Source: Methylobacterium aquaticum | GTDB taxonomy: Bacteria > Pseudomonadota > Alphaproteobacteria > Rhizobiales > Beijerinckiaceae | Assembly: GCF_001043915.1 (NCBI RefSeq) | Contig: NZ_LABX01000092.1 | Coordinates: 1-64,000, forward strand | Direction of reading: 5' to 3' | DNA length: 64,000 nucleotides | Shown: positions 10,834-19,763 of the stretch, piece by piece | Layout of the letters: each line of letters opens with the position of its first letter | How positions within the stretch are numbered: position 1 is the stretch's first letter | The notes under the pieces: model-generated | What the model was told of the DNA's origin: nothing | Database searches by the model: none | The model's input: only the letters and a program-made list of their open reading frames with translations | Translations under genes and position numbers: made by a program

Positions 10834-11248
10834 CAAATGGCCCGTCTCATTTTTGTCGGCGCGGGTTCACACCCGCAGACGATCACCTTCTCGCAAAGGC
10901 GAACGCCCCTGGTCCTAGCTTCGCTTCTATCGGGATTCCCTGACGAAGCAAACGCCACGCTCCCGACCGACGGGGATTTTGCCCAAACGTTGCCTTCCGG
11001 TCACGGATTTCAGCCCCATTTTCCACCGGCCAGAGTCAGCGCCCGGTGAACCGCCGGCGGGTCCTAACGCCCCGAAATGGCACGCATTTTACGAAAAGGC
11101 GGTGCGATCCACGCACAAGAGCCGCCCGCGTGAGCGGACGGCTCTCCTCGATCGCAAAGGCTTCGCCTCCCTTGGCGACTCCGGTCTCCGGCCGATCGCC
11201 CCAGGCGATCCTGCCGGATCGCTGCCGCGATGCGGAAACCGGCTCCGC
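10834..11248. other. rseP-bamA intergenic region
   Basis: About 415 bases without a gene. It contains a small perfect hairpin (GCGGGT-TCAC-ACCCGC, 10861-10876) in the presumed bamA 5' leader and a larger imperfect hairpin at 11119-11144 (separate entry). The base composition around 10900-11000 is less GC-rich than its neighbours, compatible with a bamA promoter, but no clear -35/-10 pair was identified. Confidence 0.55.
11119..11144 (-). terminator. Hairpin downstream of rseP
   Basis: GAGCCG at 11119-11124 pairs with CGGCTC at 11139-11144, and the stem continues inward with one mismatch to a GTGA-type loop. It lies about 105 bases after the rseP stop. No strong T-run follows on the minus strand, so termination is only a possibility. 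Confidence 0.4.
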
Positions 11249-12409
11249 TCAGGTGCCGCGGTTGAAGGCGGCTCCGATATGCAGGATGTCGTTCCAGGTC
11301 GCGAACAGCATCAGCATCAGCACCAGGGCGAGGCCGATTCGGAAGCCGATCTCCTGCGCCCGCTCGCTCAGGGGCCGGCCGCGCACGATCTCGACGGCGT
11401 AGAACATCAGGTGGCCGCCATCGAGCATCGGCACCGGAAACAGGTTGATGAGACCGATCGAGACCGACAGGACCGCGATCAGCCCGACCAGGGCGCCGAT
11501 GCCGCCGACCTTGGCGGCCTGCCCCGAAACCCGGGCGATGCCCATCGGGCCCGAGAGCTGATCGGCCGATTCGCGGCCGGTGACCAGCTTGCCGATGTAG
11601 CTGAAGGTGCGGTCGACGACGAAATAGGTCTCGGTGACGCCGATCTTCAGCGAATCGAGGGCGCCATAATGCACGAGCTTGACATCGGCGGGATCGCGCG
11701 GCCCCTGGATGCCGAGCCGCCCGATGCGCTGGGTGCCGAACGGCGTCTTGTCCTCGTAGACGTCCGGCGTTGCGGTGAGCGGCGTGGTGACGCCGCCGCG
11801 CTCCACCGTGAAGTCGAGCCGGTCACCGGCGGCGCCCGAGACGGTGCGCTGCATGTCGGCGAAGTTGTGGACCGTGCTGCCGTTGATCGTCAGCACCACG
11901 TCGCCGGGCTGAAAGCCGGCGCGCTCGGCGGCGCTGCCCGGCTGCACTGCCGAGACCCGGGGGGCCACCTCGTAGCGCCCGGTGGCGTAGACGGCGCCGG
12001 CGAAGACCGCGATGGCGAGCAGGAAGTTGGCGATCGGCCCCGCTGCCACGATGGCGACCCGCTTCCAGACGTTCTGGGCGTGGAAGCTGATCGCGTGGTC
12101 GGCCGGGTTCATGCGCGCCAGCGCGTCCGGGTCCGGCACGCTCGCGCCGTTCATGTCGCCCACGAACTTGACGTAGCCGCCAAGCGGGATCGCCGAGAGC
12201 TTCCAGCGGGTGCCGCGGCGGTCGTTGAAGCCGACGATCTCGGGCCCGAAGCCGATCGAGAAGCTGGTTACCCCGACGCCGCACCAGCGCCCGACCAGGA
12301 AATGGCCGAGCTCGTGGATGAACACCACGACGGTGAGAACGAACAGGAACGGCACGACGTAGCCGAGCAGGTTCGTCGTCGCGCCGCCAACGACGTTGAG
12401 CAGATCCAT
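11249..12409 (-). CDS. rseP: Site-2 zinc metalloprotease RseP
   Basis: A 386-aa polytopic M50 intramembrane protease, expected to cut anti-sigma factors and leftover signal peptides within the inner membrane. The first helix carries the zinc motif HELGH (in VVFIHELGHFLVG). A single PDZ domain follows around residues 120-200 (PGSAAERAGFQPGD). The third zinc ligand lies in the late PVPMLDGGHL motif. One PDZ domain rather than two is common in alphaproteobacteria. ATG 12409 was chosen because GAGGTGAC lies immediately upstream; a longer frame from 12451 adds a basic stretch. It follows dxr in the block. Confidence 0.96.
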   Translation of the reverse strand: MDLLNVVGGATTNLLGYVVPFLFVLTVVVFIHELGHFLVGRWCGVGVTSFSIGFGPEIVGFNDRRGTRWKLSAIPLGGYVKFVGDMNGASVPDPDALARMNPADHAISFHAQNVWKRVAIVAAGPIANFLLAIAVFAGAVYATGRYEVAPRVSAVQPGSAAERAGFQPGDVVLTINGSTVHNFADMQRTVSGAAGDRLDFTVERGGVTTPLTATPDVYEDKTPFGTQRIGRLGIQGPRDPADVKLVHYGALDSLKIGVTETYFVVDRTFSYIGKLVTGRESADQLSGPMGIARVSGQAAKVGGIGALVGLIAVLSVSIGLINLFPVPMLDGGHLMFYAVEIVRGRPLSERAQEIGFRIGLALVLMLMLFATWNDILHIGAAFNRGT

Positions 12410-12548
12410 GGTCACCTCGATGCGGCGCGGCGGGCCCCCTCTGGCCCGCACGGCCGCCTTGCCGATCCCCCTCCATACAGAATCCGGGGACTTCGGAACA
12501 GAGCGCGAAACGACCGAGGGTTAACTCCGCGGCGGGTCGGCAGTGCTG

Positions 12549-13712
12549 TCAGACGGCCAGGGACGCCTGGCTCCAGCGCCGCACCTCGGCGTCGATGGCG
12601 AGCGCCTCCTCGATGTCGGCGGGGGCCGTGGAGAAGCGCGGCGCGAAATGCTCGCAGGCCCGCTCGACCAGGGCGGCGATGTCGTAGAAGCCGATCTGTC
12701 CGGCAATGAACGCCGCGACCGCGATCTCGTTGGCCGCGTTCATCACCGTCGGCTGCGCCGCCCCGGCGGCGAGCGCCGCCTTGGCGATGCGCAGGCAGGG
12801 GAAGCGCTCCTCGTCCGGGCGCTCGAAGGTGAGGCTGCCGATGGCCGCGAGGTCGAGGGGCTTGCCGCGGGCGATCGACAAGCGGTCGCCGAGGCCGAGG
12901 CAATGGGAGATCGGCACACGCATGTCGGGGACGTAGAGCCCGGCCGTCACGGCGCCGTCGCGCCACGTCACGAGGGCGTGGACGATCGATTGCGGGTGCA
13001 CCACGGCATCGAGGCGCTCGGCTTCGATGCCGAACAGGTGGTGAGCCTCGATCAGCTCCAGCCCCTTGTTCATCAGGGTGGCCGAATCGATGTTGATCTT
13101 CATGCCCATCGACCAGGTCGGATGGGCGGCGGCCTCCGCGGCGCTCGCCGCGGCGATCCGCTCGCGGGTCGCGGTCCGGAACGGCCCGCCGGATGCCGTG
13201 ATGGTCATCCGGGTGATATCGTCGAGCCGTCCGGTGCCGATCGACTGCTCGAGCGCGTTGTGCTCGGAATCCATCGGCAGGATGCGGGCGCCGTATGTCT
13301 TCGCGTCGCGCATGAAGGCATCGCCGGCGCAGACCAGGCTCTCCTTGTTGGCGAGCGCCACCGTGCGGCCGAGCCGGATCGCCGCGCAGGTGGGGGCCAG
13401 CCCCGCCGCGCCGCTCACCGCCGCCACCACGAGGTCGGCGTCCCGGGTTGCCGCCTCGATCACCGCCGAGGGGCCGGCGCCACAGGCGATGCCGGAGCCG
13501 CCGAGCGCGTCGCGGAGCGCCGGACCCGCCTCGGGATCGGCGATCGCCGCGAACTCGGCGTTCAGCGCGCGGGCCACCGTGGCGAGCGCCGCCGCGTCGC
13601 GCCCGCCCGCCACGGCGCCGACCCGGAAGCGGTCCCGGTGCTGGTCGAGCAGGTCGGCGGTGGAGCGCCCGATCGAGCCGGTCGCGCCCAGGACGGAGAC
13701 GGTGAGGGTCAT
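12549..13712 (-). CDS. dxr: 1-deoxy-D-xylulose 5-phosphate reductoisomerase
   Basis: A 387-aa enzyme converting DXP plus NADPH to 2-C-methyl-D-erythritol 4-phosphate, the committed step of the MEP isoprenoid pathway. Visible signatures: the dinucleotide motif GATGSIGRS at the N-terminus, NKESLV, the metal-binding PMDSEHNA, the flexible-loop block HPTWSMG, and NAANEIAVAAF. The length is typical. Its ATG overlaps the cdsA stop by four bases (ATGA). Its product feeds undecaprenyl-PP made by the adjacent uppS, which explains the clustering. About 140 bases separate it from rseP. Confidence 0.97.
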   Translation of the reverse strand: MTLTVSVLGATGSIGRSTADLLDQHRDRFRVGAVAGGRDAAALATVARALNAEFAAIADPEAGPALRDALGGSGIACGAGPSAVIEAATRDADLVVAAVSGAAGLAPTCAAIRLGRTVALANKESLVCAGDAFMRDAKTYGARILPMDSEHNALEQSIGTGRLDDITRMTITASGGPFRTATRERIAAASAAEAAAHPTWSMGMKINIDSATLMNKGLELIEAHHLFGIEAERLDAVVHPQSIVHALVTWRDGAVTAGLYVPDMRVPISHCLGLGDRLSIARGKPLDLAAIGSLTFERPDEERFPCLRIAKAALAAGAAQPTVMNAANEIAVAAFIAGQIGFYDIAALVERACEHFAPRFSTAPADIEEALAIDAEVRRWSQASLAV

Positions 13713-14575
13713 GGATGTCCCGCGAGAGTGAGGCCGACGAGCAGGAGGCCGGCGAGGAGGGCCACGGCGAAGAAGCCGTCGAGGCGGTCCATCACGCCGC
13801 CATGGCCCGGGATCAGGCGGCCGGAATCCTTGGCGCCGTAGGCGCGCTTGAGCGCCGATTCGGCGAGATCGCCACCTTGGCTCAACACCGAGGCCAGGGC
13901 CGACAGCGCGCAGGCGAGCGGCAGCGACAACGCCTCGGTCGCGCCGAGATGGCGCGCGCCGGACGCCACCGCGCCGCCGACGATGGTCGCACCGATCAGT
14001 CCGCCGCAGAAGCCCGACCAGGTCTTCTTCGGGCTCACCGCCGGCCACAGCTTCGGCCCGCCGAGGGCACGGCCGGTGAAGTAGGCGGCGATGTCGGTGG
14101 TCCAGACGACGCCGAACAGCCAGAGCGGCCCGGCGAGCCCGATGCGCGGATCGTCGCGCAGCAGCACCGGCACCAGGGCGACCACGAGGGCGCAGGCGAG
14201 GCTCGCCGGCGCCCAGATCCGCCCGGAGGCCGGCCGGGCGAGAACTGCGAGCGCCGCGAGGCCGACGATGACGGCGGCCACGAGCCAGGGGATCGGAGCG
14301 GCGAGCCGGGCGCCCGCGACCACGCCGAGGAGCACCAGGCCCGCAAGGGCCAGCAGCGGCCGGTGCGGCGCGGTCCGGGTGATGGCGAGCCACTCGCCCA
14401 CCACCGCGAGGCCGGCGAGGAGCCAGACCACTGCGAAGATCCAGCCGCCGTTCAGCGTCGCGCCGAGAACCAGGAGGCCGAGCACGATCCCGGAGACCGT
14501 GCGGGCGCCGAGTTCCGTCGCGGGCCAGCCCGGGCGGCCGGTCCCGGGCCTCTGCGTGCCGTCCACCGCCATCAC
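13709..14575 (-). CDS. cdsA: Phosphatidate cytidylyltransferase
   Basis: A 288-aa multi-pass inner-membrane enzyme making CDP-diacylglycerol from phosphatidate and CTP. About seven to eight hydrophobic helices are evident. The C-terminal family signature is complete: [12 protein letters not shown] followed by [13 protein letters not shown]. The start is GTG 14575 (GTGA overlap with the uppS stop) or the next codon, ATG 14572. The stop overlaps dxr by four bases. The N-terminal ~20 residues are basic and Pro/Gly-rich and precede the first helix. Confidence 0.96.
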   Translation of the reverse strand: MMAVDGTQRPGTGRPGWPATELGARTVSGIVLGLLVLGATLNGGWIFAVVWLLAGLAVVGEWLAITRTAPHRPLLALAGLVLLGVVAGARLAAPIPWLVAAVIVGLAALAVLARPASGRIWAPASLACALVVALVPVLLRDDPRIGLAGPLWLFGVVWTTDIAAYFTGRALGGPKLWPAVSPKKTWSGFCGGLIGATIVGGAVASGARHLGATEALSLPLACALSALASVLSQGGDLAESALKRAYGAKDSGRLIPGHGGVMDRLDGFFAVALLAGLLLVGLTLAGHP

Positions 14576-15408
14576 CCCGCCCGGGCGCTGAGGCCGCCGA
14601 AGCGGCGGTCGCGGTTCTGGAACTCGCCGATCGCGGCGAGGAAGGTGGCGTGGTCGAAATCCGGCCAGAAATCCGGCACGAACACGAACTCGGAATAGGC
14701 GGTCTGCCAGGTCAGGAAGTTCGACACACGCTGCTCGCCGGAGGTGCGGATGACGAGGTCGGGGTCGGGGATGCCGTCGGTGTCGAGCGCCCTCGTCAGC
14801 GCGGTGGCGTCGATCGCCTCCGGCGCCAGGCGGCCCTCGGCCACGGCCCGGGCGAGGGTCTGCACGGCGCGCAGGATCTCCTGGCGCCCGCCATAGTTGA
14901 ACGCCACCACCAGGGTGAGCTTGGTGTTGCGGGCGGTGCGCTCCTCGGCCTCGCGCAGGAGGCCGGCAATGTCGCCCGGCAACCCGTCGCGCTCGCCGAT
15001 GATCCGCACCCGGACGCCGTTGGCGTGCAGGTCGGCGAGGTCGCGGCGCACGAACAGCTTGAGCAGGCCCATCAGGTCCGCCACCTCGGCGGCGGGCCGC
15101 CGCCAGTTCTCCGAGGAGAAGCTGTAGATCGTCAGGTAGGGGATCCGCAGGTCGATCGCCGAGCGCACGGCGCGGCGCACCGCCTCGACCCCGCGGCGAT
15201 GGCCCTCGACCCGGGGCAGCCCGCGGCGGGCGGCCCAGCGGCCGTTGCCGTCCATGATGATGGCGACGTGGGTCGGCATCGTTGCGCCGGCGGAGGGGCC
15301 GCCCGCCGGCATGGGGCAGGCCGCCGAGCGGCCCCGGTCTTGGCCTTGATCCTGGCCTTGATCCTGGCCTGCCTCCAGCAGGGTCACCGTCTCGCTGTCG
15401 CCTGCCAT
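14572..15408 (-). CDS. uppS: Undecaprenyl diphosphate synthase
   Basis: A 278-aa cis-prenyltransferase that elongates FPP to the C55 carrier lipid for peptidoglycan and glycans. The core begins at [15 protein letters not shown] (catalytic Asp) and contains SFSSENW and [12 protein letters not shown]. The core itself is of normal length; about 43 residues precede it, including a Gln/Asp/Gly stretch encoded by a 12-bp tandem repeat (15342-15371). The start is uncertain: ATG 15408 is used, GTG 15456 has GGAAAGAG upstream, and ATG 15279 would begin exactly at the core. It is coupled to cdsA by overlapping start and stop. Confidence 0.94.
   Translation of the reverse strand: MAGDSETVTLLEAGQDQGQDQGQDRGRSAACPMPAGGPSAGATMPTHVAIIMDGNGRWAARRGLPRVEGHRRGVEAVRRAVRSAIDLRIPYLTIYSFSSENWRRPAAEVADLMGLLKLFVRRDLADLHANGVRVRIIGERDGLPGDIAGLLREAEERTARNTKLTLVVAFNYGGRQEILRAVQTLARAVAEGRLAPEAIDATALTRALDTDGIPDPDLVIRTSGEQRVSNFLTWQTAYSEFVFVPDFWPDFDHATFLAAIGEFQNRDRRFGGLSARAG
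15342..15371. repeat. 12-bp tandem repeat within uppS
   Basis: The plus-strand unit GGCCTTGATCCT occurs twice exactly at 15342-15353 and 15354-15365, followed by a partial third unit. It encodes alternating QDQG in the non-conserved N-terminal tail of UppS, so copy-number change would not disturb the catalytic core or the frame. Confidence 0.75.
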
Positions 15409-15496
15409 GCTGGCCCCGACCCCGGCGGAGCCCCTCTTCGGCTCCGCGCTCGCCACGCGCTCTTTCCAGTGACCCGGACGGTCATGCGGTCCGATC

Positions 15497-16060
15497 TCAG
15501 ACCTGCATGATCTCCTTCTCCTTGGCCGCCAGGGTCTGGTCGATCTCGGCGATATGCTGGTCGGTCGCCTTCTGCACCTGGTCGGCCTGGCGCTTCTCGT
15601 CGTCCTGGCTGATGGCGCTGTCCTTCTCCAGCTTCTTCAGCAGGTCGAGGCCGTCGCGGCGGACGTGGCGCACCGCGACCCGGGCCTCCTCGGCGTATTT
15701 GTGCGCGACCTTGACCATCTCCTTGCGGCGCTGCTCGTTCATCTCGGGGATGCGCAGGCGGATGGTCTGGCCCTCGGTCATCGGGTTGAGGCCGAGATCG
15801 GATTCGCGGATCGCCTTCTCGACCGCCGCCACCATGCCGCGGTCCCAGACCGAGACGCTGAGCAGGCGCGGCTCCGGCACGCTGATCGTGGCGACCTGCG
15901 CCATCGACATCGCGGCGCCGTAGGCGTCGACCTGGATCGGATCGAGGAGCGAGGGCGTGGCCCGGCCGGTGCGCAGCGAGCCGAGATCGTGCTTCAGAGC
16001 GTTCAGCGCGCCCTGCATGCGCCGCTTGATGTCGTTGAGGTCGAAGGAGGGAGTGGCCAT
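15497..16060 (-). CDS. frr: Ribosome recycling factor
   Basis: A 187-aa RRF that, with EF-G, splits post-termination ribosomes. The protein is collinear with the family over its whole length: [12 protein letters not shown], the central [23 protein letters not shown] block and the helical C-terminus. A purine-rich GCAGGA lies just before the ATG at 16060. It sits between pyrH and uppS, as in most proteobacteria, with about 140 bases to pyrH and 90 to uppS. Confidence 0.97.
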   Translation of the reverse strand: MATPSFDLNDIKRRMQGALNALKHDLGSLRTGRATPSLLDPIQVDAYGAAMSMAQVATISVPEPRLLSVSVWDRGMVAAVEKAIRESDLGLNPMTEGQTIRLRIPEMNEQRRKEMVKVAHKYAEEARVAVRHVRRDGLDLLKKLEKDSAISQDDEKRQADQVQKATDQHIAEIDQTLAAKEKEIMQV

Positions 16061-16202
16061 TCCTGCGCGTCCCGAGGCGTCTGGAGGAGAATGGAAGGGA
16101 GGGCGCGCCCGTGCCGGGGCCGCCCTGATCCGGCTTCAATGAACCAAAACCCGACCTGCCGCAAATCGTCAGGACCGGCGAATCGTCCGGGGGCCGTGCC
16201 CC

Positions 16203-16961
16203 TTACGGCGCCACCAGGGTCGAGGGCGCATCCCCGGTGAGGATCGCCGTCACCGAACTCGGCGCGTGAATCGAGCCGACGATCAGCGGCAGGCCGCCGT
16301 CCCGGGCCAGCGCGAAGGCGGCGGTGTCCATGACCTTGAGATCCCGGGCGATCGCCTCGTCGTGGCTCAGGCGCTCGTAGCGCACGGCGTCCGGGTCCGT
16401 CTTCGGATCGGCGGAATAGACCCCGTCGACCTGCGTGGCCTTCAGCACCGCGTCGCATTTCAGCTCGGCGGCGCGCAGGACCGCGGCGGTGTCGGTGGTG
16501 AAGTACGGGTTGCCGGTGCCGCCGGCCAGCACCACGACCTGGCCCTTGTCGAGGTGGTGCAGGGCCGGCTGGCGGGCATAGGTCTCGCAGATCGTCGGCA
16601 TCGACACCGCCGACATGGTGCGGGCGGTGACGCCCGCGGCGTTCAGCGCCGTCTCCAGCGCCAGCGAGTTCATCACCGTCGCCATCATGCCGAGCGAATC
16701 GCCCGTGGCCCGGTCGATCCAGCCCGCCGCCGAGACCCGGGCGCCGCGGATCACGTTGCCGCCGCCGACCACGAGGGCGATCTGGAAGCCCTTGTCCACC
16801 GCCCGGACGATGTCGTCGGCGAGCGCCGCCAGGGTCGGCGGATGCAGCCAGTAACCGTCCGGCGCGGCCAGCGCCTCGCCGGAGAGCTTCACCAGCACGC
16901 GGCGGAAAGGGGCGCGACCGGGTTCGGCCGGAGGCTGTTCCGACGGCGGATGTTCGGGCAT
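16203..16961 (-). CDS. pyrH: UMP kinase
   Basis: A 252-aa amino-acid-kinase-fold enzyme phosphorylating UMP to UDP. The sequence shows VLVKLSGEAL, the phosphate loop VVGGGNVIRGA, DSLGMMATVMN and GTGNPYFTTDTAA, all diagnostic. The first ~18 residues form a Pro/Glu-rich tail ahead of the core. AGAGGAGC lies at good spacing before the ATG at 16961. It is the first gene after the strong terminator that closes rpsB-tsf, so it likely has its own promoter in 16962-17107. Confidence 0.97.
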   Translation of the reverse strand: MPEHPPSEQPPAEPGRAPFRRVLVKLSGEALAAPDGYWLHPPTLAALADDIVRAVDKGFQIALVVGGGNVIRGARVSAAGWIDRATGDSLGMMATVMNSLALETALNAAGVTARTMSAVSMPTICETYARQPALHHLDKGQVVVLAGGTGNPYFTTDTAAVLRAAELKCDAVLKATQVDGVYSADPKTDPDAVRYERLSHDEAIARDLKVMDTAAFALARDGGLPLIVGSIHAPSSVTAILTGDAPSTLVAP

Positions 16962-17107
16962 GGGCGCTCCTCTGGCCGCCCGCGGGGCGACGGCTGTCGG
17001 CGTCAGGTGTCGTTGCGAGTCGGCCGGGTTCTAGCCTGTCGCTCCCGGCCCGTCGAGGCGCCGGACGGCCGGAATCGGCACCGCCGGACGCGCGCCTCCC
17101 GGCAACG

Positions 17108-17136
17108 AAAAAGGGGGGCCCGCCGGGCGGGCCCCC
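17108..17136 (-). terminator. Rho-independent terminator after tsf
   Basis: GGGGGGCCCGCC and its complement form a perfect GC stem (17113-17136). On the minus strand it is followed directly by five T residues (A-run 17108-17112 on the plus strand). It lies about 27 bases beyond the tsf stop and separates rpsB-tsf from pyrH-frr. This is the clearest intrinsic terminator in the window. Confidence 0.93.
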
Positions 17137-17162
17137 CTTCTCTCGACCCTTGGGCGACGCGG

Positions 17163-18086
17163 TCAGCCCTTGACGGCGGCCGCGACCTCGGCGGCGAAGT
17201 CCGGGGCCTCTTCCTTCTCGATGCCCTCGCCCAGCGCGTAGCGGACGAAGCCGGTGAGCTTCACCGGGCCGCCGGCCTTGCCCTCGGACTCCTTGAGCAC
17301 CTGGGAGACCGTCTTGGAGCCGTCATGGACGAAGGGCTGCTCGAGGAGGGTGACCTCCTTGTAGTAGCTCTTCAGGCCGCTCTCGACGATCTTGGCCATC
17401 ACGTGGTCCGGCTTGCCGGCGTTCTTCTCGCGCAGGATGTTGCTCTCGCGCTCGACCGTGGCGGCATCGACGCCCGAAGCGTCCAGCGCCACCGGGTTGG
17501 TCGCCGCGACGTGCATGGCGATCTGGCGGCCGAGCTGGCTCAGCACCGTCACGTCGCCGGCCGATTCGAGCGCGACGAGCACGCCGATCTTGCCGAGACC
17601 CTCGGAGACCTGGCCATGGACATAGGAGGCGATGACGCCCGTCTCGACCGACAGCTTGGCGACGCGGCGCAGGGTCATGTTCTCGCCGATGGTGGCGATC
17701 AGCTCCTGCAGCTTGTCCTTCACGGTCGTCTCGGCGCCCGGGAAATGGGCGGCTTCGAGGGTCTCGATGCTGTCGCCGGCGGTCAGCGCCAGCTTGGCGG
17801 CCTCGCGCACGAAAGCCTGGAAGCCGTCGTTGCGGGCGACGAAGTCGGTCTCGGAATTCACCTCGAGCACCGCGGCGTGGTGGCCGGCGGATTCGACCGC
17901 GACCAGGCCCTCGGCGGCGACGCGGCCGGCCTTCTTGGCGGCCTTGGCGAGGCCCTTCTTGCGCAGCCAGTCCACGGCCGCCTCGAGGTCGCCGGCGGTC
18001 TCGTTGAGGGCCGACTTGCAGTCCATCATGCCCGCGCCGGTCTTCTCGCGCAGCTCCTTGACCATCGCTGCCGTGATATTGGCCAT
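17163..18086 (-). CDS. tsf: Elongation factor Ts
   Basis: A 307-aa EF-Ts, the guanine-nucleotide exchange factor of EF-Tu. The N-terminal UBA-like domain is followed by the signature [13 protein letters not shown], the second signature ETDFVARN, and dimerisation subdomains through to a C-terminal helix. The ATG at 18086 starts the conserved [14 protein letters not shown] lies about ten bases upstream. It lies downstream of rpsB, with a hairpin between them that may tune the S2 to Ts ratio. Confidence 0.97.
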   Translation of the reverse strand: MANITAAMVKELREKTGAGMMDCKSALNETAGDLEAAVDWLRKKGLAKAAKKAGRVAAEGLVAVESAGHHAAVLEVNSETDFVARNDGFQAFVREAAKLALTAGDSIETLEAAHFPGAETTVKDKLQELIATIGENMTLRRVAKLSVETGVIASYVHGQVSEGLGKIGVLVALESAGDVTVLSQLGRQIAMHVAATNPVALDASGVDAATVERESNILREKNAGKPDHVMAKIVESGLKSYYKEVTLLEQPFVHDGSKTVSQVLKESEGKAGGPVKLTGFVRYALGEGIEKEEAPDFAAEVAAAVKG

Positions 18087-18153
18087 CGTGGGATCCTCTC
18101 GATTGGCGCCCCGGCGCCGGTGGTGGGCGGCGTCGGTCGGCGGATAAAGGGAA

Positions 18154-18176
18154 CCCGGCGCCGTGGCGGCGCCGGG
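18154..18176 (-). terminator. Hairpin between rpsB and tsf (attenuator candidate)
   Basis: A perfect 10-bp stem (CCCGGCGCCG at 18154-18163, complement at 18167-18176) with a 3-base loop lies in the 150-base rpsB-tsf gap. On the minus strand it is followed by a weakly T-rich stretch (TTCCCTTTATCC). In E. coli partial termination occurs at the same place, so an attenuator is plausible. Confidence 0.5.
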
Positions 18177-18236
18177 CTTCTGAAACGTCATCCGGTCCGC
18201 GGGGAGAACGCGCCCCGCGTGAGATCCGTGCCGGCG

Positions 18237-19286
18237 TTACGCCGCGGCAGCGGCCTCGACGAAGCCGCGGGCCTGGTTCACCCAGCCGTCCCGCTCGAAC
18301 CGGCCGTTGAGCTTCAGCTCGCCGTCGACCTTGGCGATGTCCTCCGGCTGCATCGCGGCGATCTGCCAGTAGTGGTAGATGCCGGCATCGTTGAGCTTCT
18401 GCACCAGCTGCGGGCCGACGCCCGTGAGCTTGGTCAGGTCGTCCGGCGCGCCGCGGGGGGCGGCCAGCAGCTCGAAGGGCTCGCCGACATACGGCTCGGT
18501 GATGTCGACCGGGGCGATCTCGGGCTCGTTGGCGAGGGCCGGCAGCTCCTCGGCCATCGGCTCGTCGGACTCGCCGAGATCGATGCCGAGCGCGCCCTGG
18601 CCGCGCGAGATGCCGTCGATCGCCGCGCGGGCGACGAGGTCGCAATAGAGCGCGATGGCGCGGCCGGCATCGTCGTTGGCCGGGACCACGTAGGTGATGC
18701 CGTCCGGGTTGCAGTTGGTGTCGACGATGGCCGCCACCGGGATCTTGAGGCGGTTCGCCTCCTTGATCGCCAGCTGCTCCTTGTTGGTGTCGATCACGAA
18801 CAGCAGGTCGGGCACGCCGCCCATGTCCTTGATGCCGCCGAGCGCCTTCTCGAGCTTGTCCTTCTCGCGGGACAGCATCAGGCGCTCCTTCTTGGTGAGG
18901 CCCTGGCCGCCGCCGGCGAGGATCTCGTCGACCTTGCGCAGGCGCTGGATCGAGCCCGAGATGGTCTTCCAGTTGGTCAGCGTGCCGCCGAGCCAGCGGG
19001 AGTTCACATAATACTGGGCCGAGCGCTTGGCCGCGTCCGCGATGGTGTCGGCCGCCTGGCGCTTGGTGCCGACGAACAGCACCCGGCCGCCCTTGGCGAC
19101 GGTGTCGCTCACCGCTTGCAGCGCCTGGGCCAGGGCCGGCACGGTCTGGGCGAGGTCGATGATGTGGATGTTGTTGCGGGTGCCGAAGATGTACGACTGC
19201 ATCTTCGGGTTCCAGCGGTGCGCCTGGTGGCCGAAATGCGAGCCGGCCTCGAGCAGCTGGCGCATGGTGAAGTCAGGAAGGGCCAT
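18237..19286 (-). CDS. rpsB: 30S ribosomal protein S2 with C-terminal extension
   Basis: A 349-aa S2, whereas typical S2 is about 240-260 aa. The first ~245 residues are canonical ([47 protein letters not shown]). An acidic linker of about 40 residues (EDES-type plus Pro) follows. A C-terminal ~60-aa domain then reads [19 protein letters not shown] and ends in [16 protein letters not shown]. This tail resembles a helix-hairpin-helix-like module that alphaproteobacteria also attach to other proteins; the resemblance is from memory. GGAGAG precedes the ATG at 19286. It heads the rpsB-tsf operon. Confidence 0.96.
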   Translation of the reverse strand: MALPDFTMRQLLEAGSHFGHQAHRWNPKMQSYIFGTRNNIHIIDLAQTVPALAQALQAVSDTVAKGGRVLFVGTKRQAADTIADAAKRSAQYYVNSRWLGGTLTNWKTISGSIQRLRKVDEILAGGGQGLTKKERLMLSREKDKLEKALGGIKDMGGVPDLLFVIDTNKEQLAIKEANRLKIPVAAIVDTNCNPDGITYVVPANDDAGRAIALYCDLVARAAIDGISRGQGALGIDLGESDEPMAEELPALANEPEIAPVDITEPYVGEPFELLAAPRGAPDDLTKLTGVGPQLVQKLNDAGIYHYWQIAAMQPEDIAKVDGELKLNGRFERDGWVNQARGFVEAAAAA

Positions 19287-19402
19287 GGTCTTTGTTCTCT
19301 CCGGTTCATCCGCCGCGGAGGACGCGACCGGCGCCAGGGGCGAAGCCCCAAGGGACGTGGTGCCCGAGAGACATCGCCGCGGAGCGGCCGGCCACCGGAA
19401 AC

Positions 19403-19422
19403 GCCTCATTCAGGCATGAGGC
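19403..19422 (-). promoter_or_regulatory. Hairpin in possible rpsB leader
   Basis: GCCTCAT (19403-19409) pairs perfectly with ATGAGGC (19416-19422) around a 6-base loop, about 117 bases upstream of the rpsB start. S2 is autoregulated through its leader in E. coli; whether this hairpin has that role here is inference. Confidence 0.3.
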
Positions 19423-19495
19423 CGGCTCCGCGTGTGGGATGGGCGGGCCTTTATCCGATCGGGGGTGGGAAGGCAAGGCGATGGAGGCCGGGCAC

Positions 19496-19672
19496 GGGCG
19501 CTTCGGCCGGACGGCCGCGGGCGGAGAACAACGCCGCGAATTGTGTGTCGGTGAACACGGTGCCGCGTTCATCCCTCAGCCGCATGGAGGCAATGCCCCG
19601 CGGGAACGCGGCTTTCGCTACGGCGGCGGTCTGGCTGGGACCCTCGGCGGGTGAGCTTGGCTGCCGCGACAT
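19496..19672 (-). pseudogene. Transposase N-terminal remnant (IS1182/DUF772-like)
   Basis: The minus-strand frame starting at ATG 19672 reads like the first ~59 residues of a DDE transposase common in Methylobacterium: AKAAFPRGIASMRLRDE, then GTVFTDTQFAALF and ARGRPAEAP. Similarity stops abruptly after that motif, where full-length relatives (recalled from memory) continue into a conserved LVTVLQF-type block and then the catalytic domain. The remaining 14 residues before the stop look unrelated. No DDE domain, terminal inverted repeat or target duplication is visible, so this is a truncated relic, not an active element. Family assignment is by pattern recognition only. Confidence 0.55.
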
Positions 19673-19763
19673 GACGAGCCTCCGCGAGCGTCGGATTGCG
19701 CTGCCATATCAACGAGCGAACCGGACCGATGGATTCGCCAGCAATATCCAATCCGACAGGCTG

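Larger units (their letters stand above)
19287..19763. other. rpsB upstream region with transposase relic
   Basis: About 477 bases between rpsB and the glycosyltransferase gene, both on the minus strand. The rpsB promoter and leader must lie in the part nearest 19287; a hairpin at 19403-19422 could be part of that leader. The middle (19496-19672) holds a transposase N-terminal remnant, described separately. I see nothing in the rest. Confidence 0.6.
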
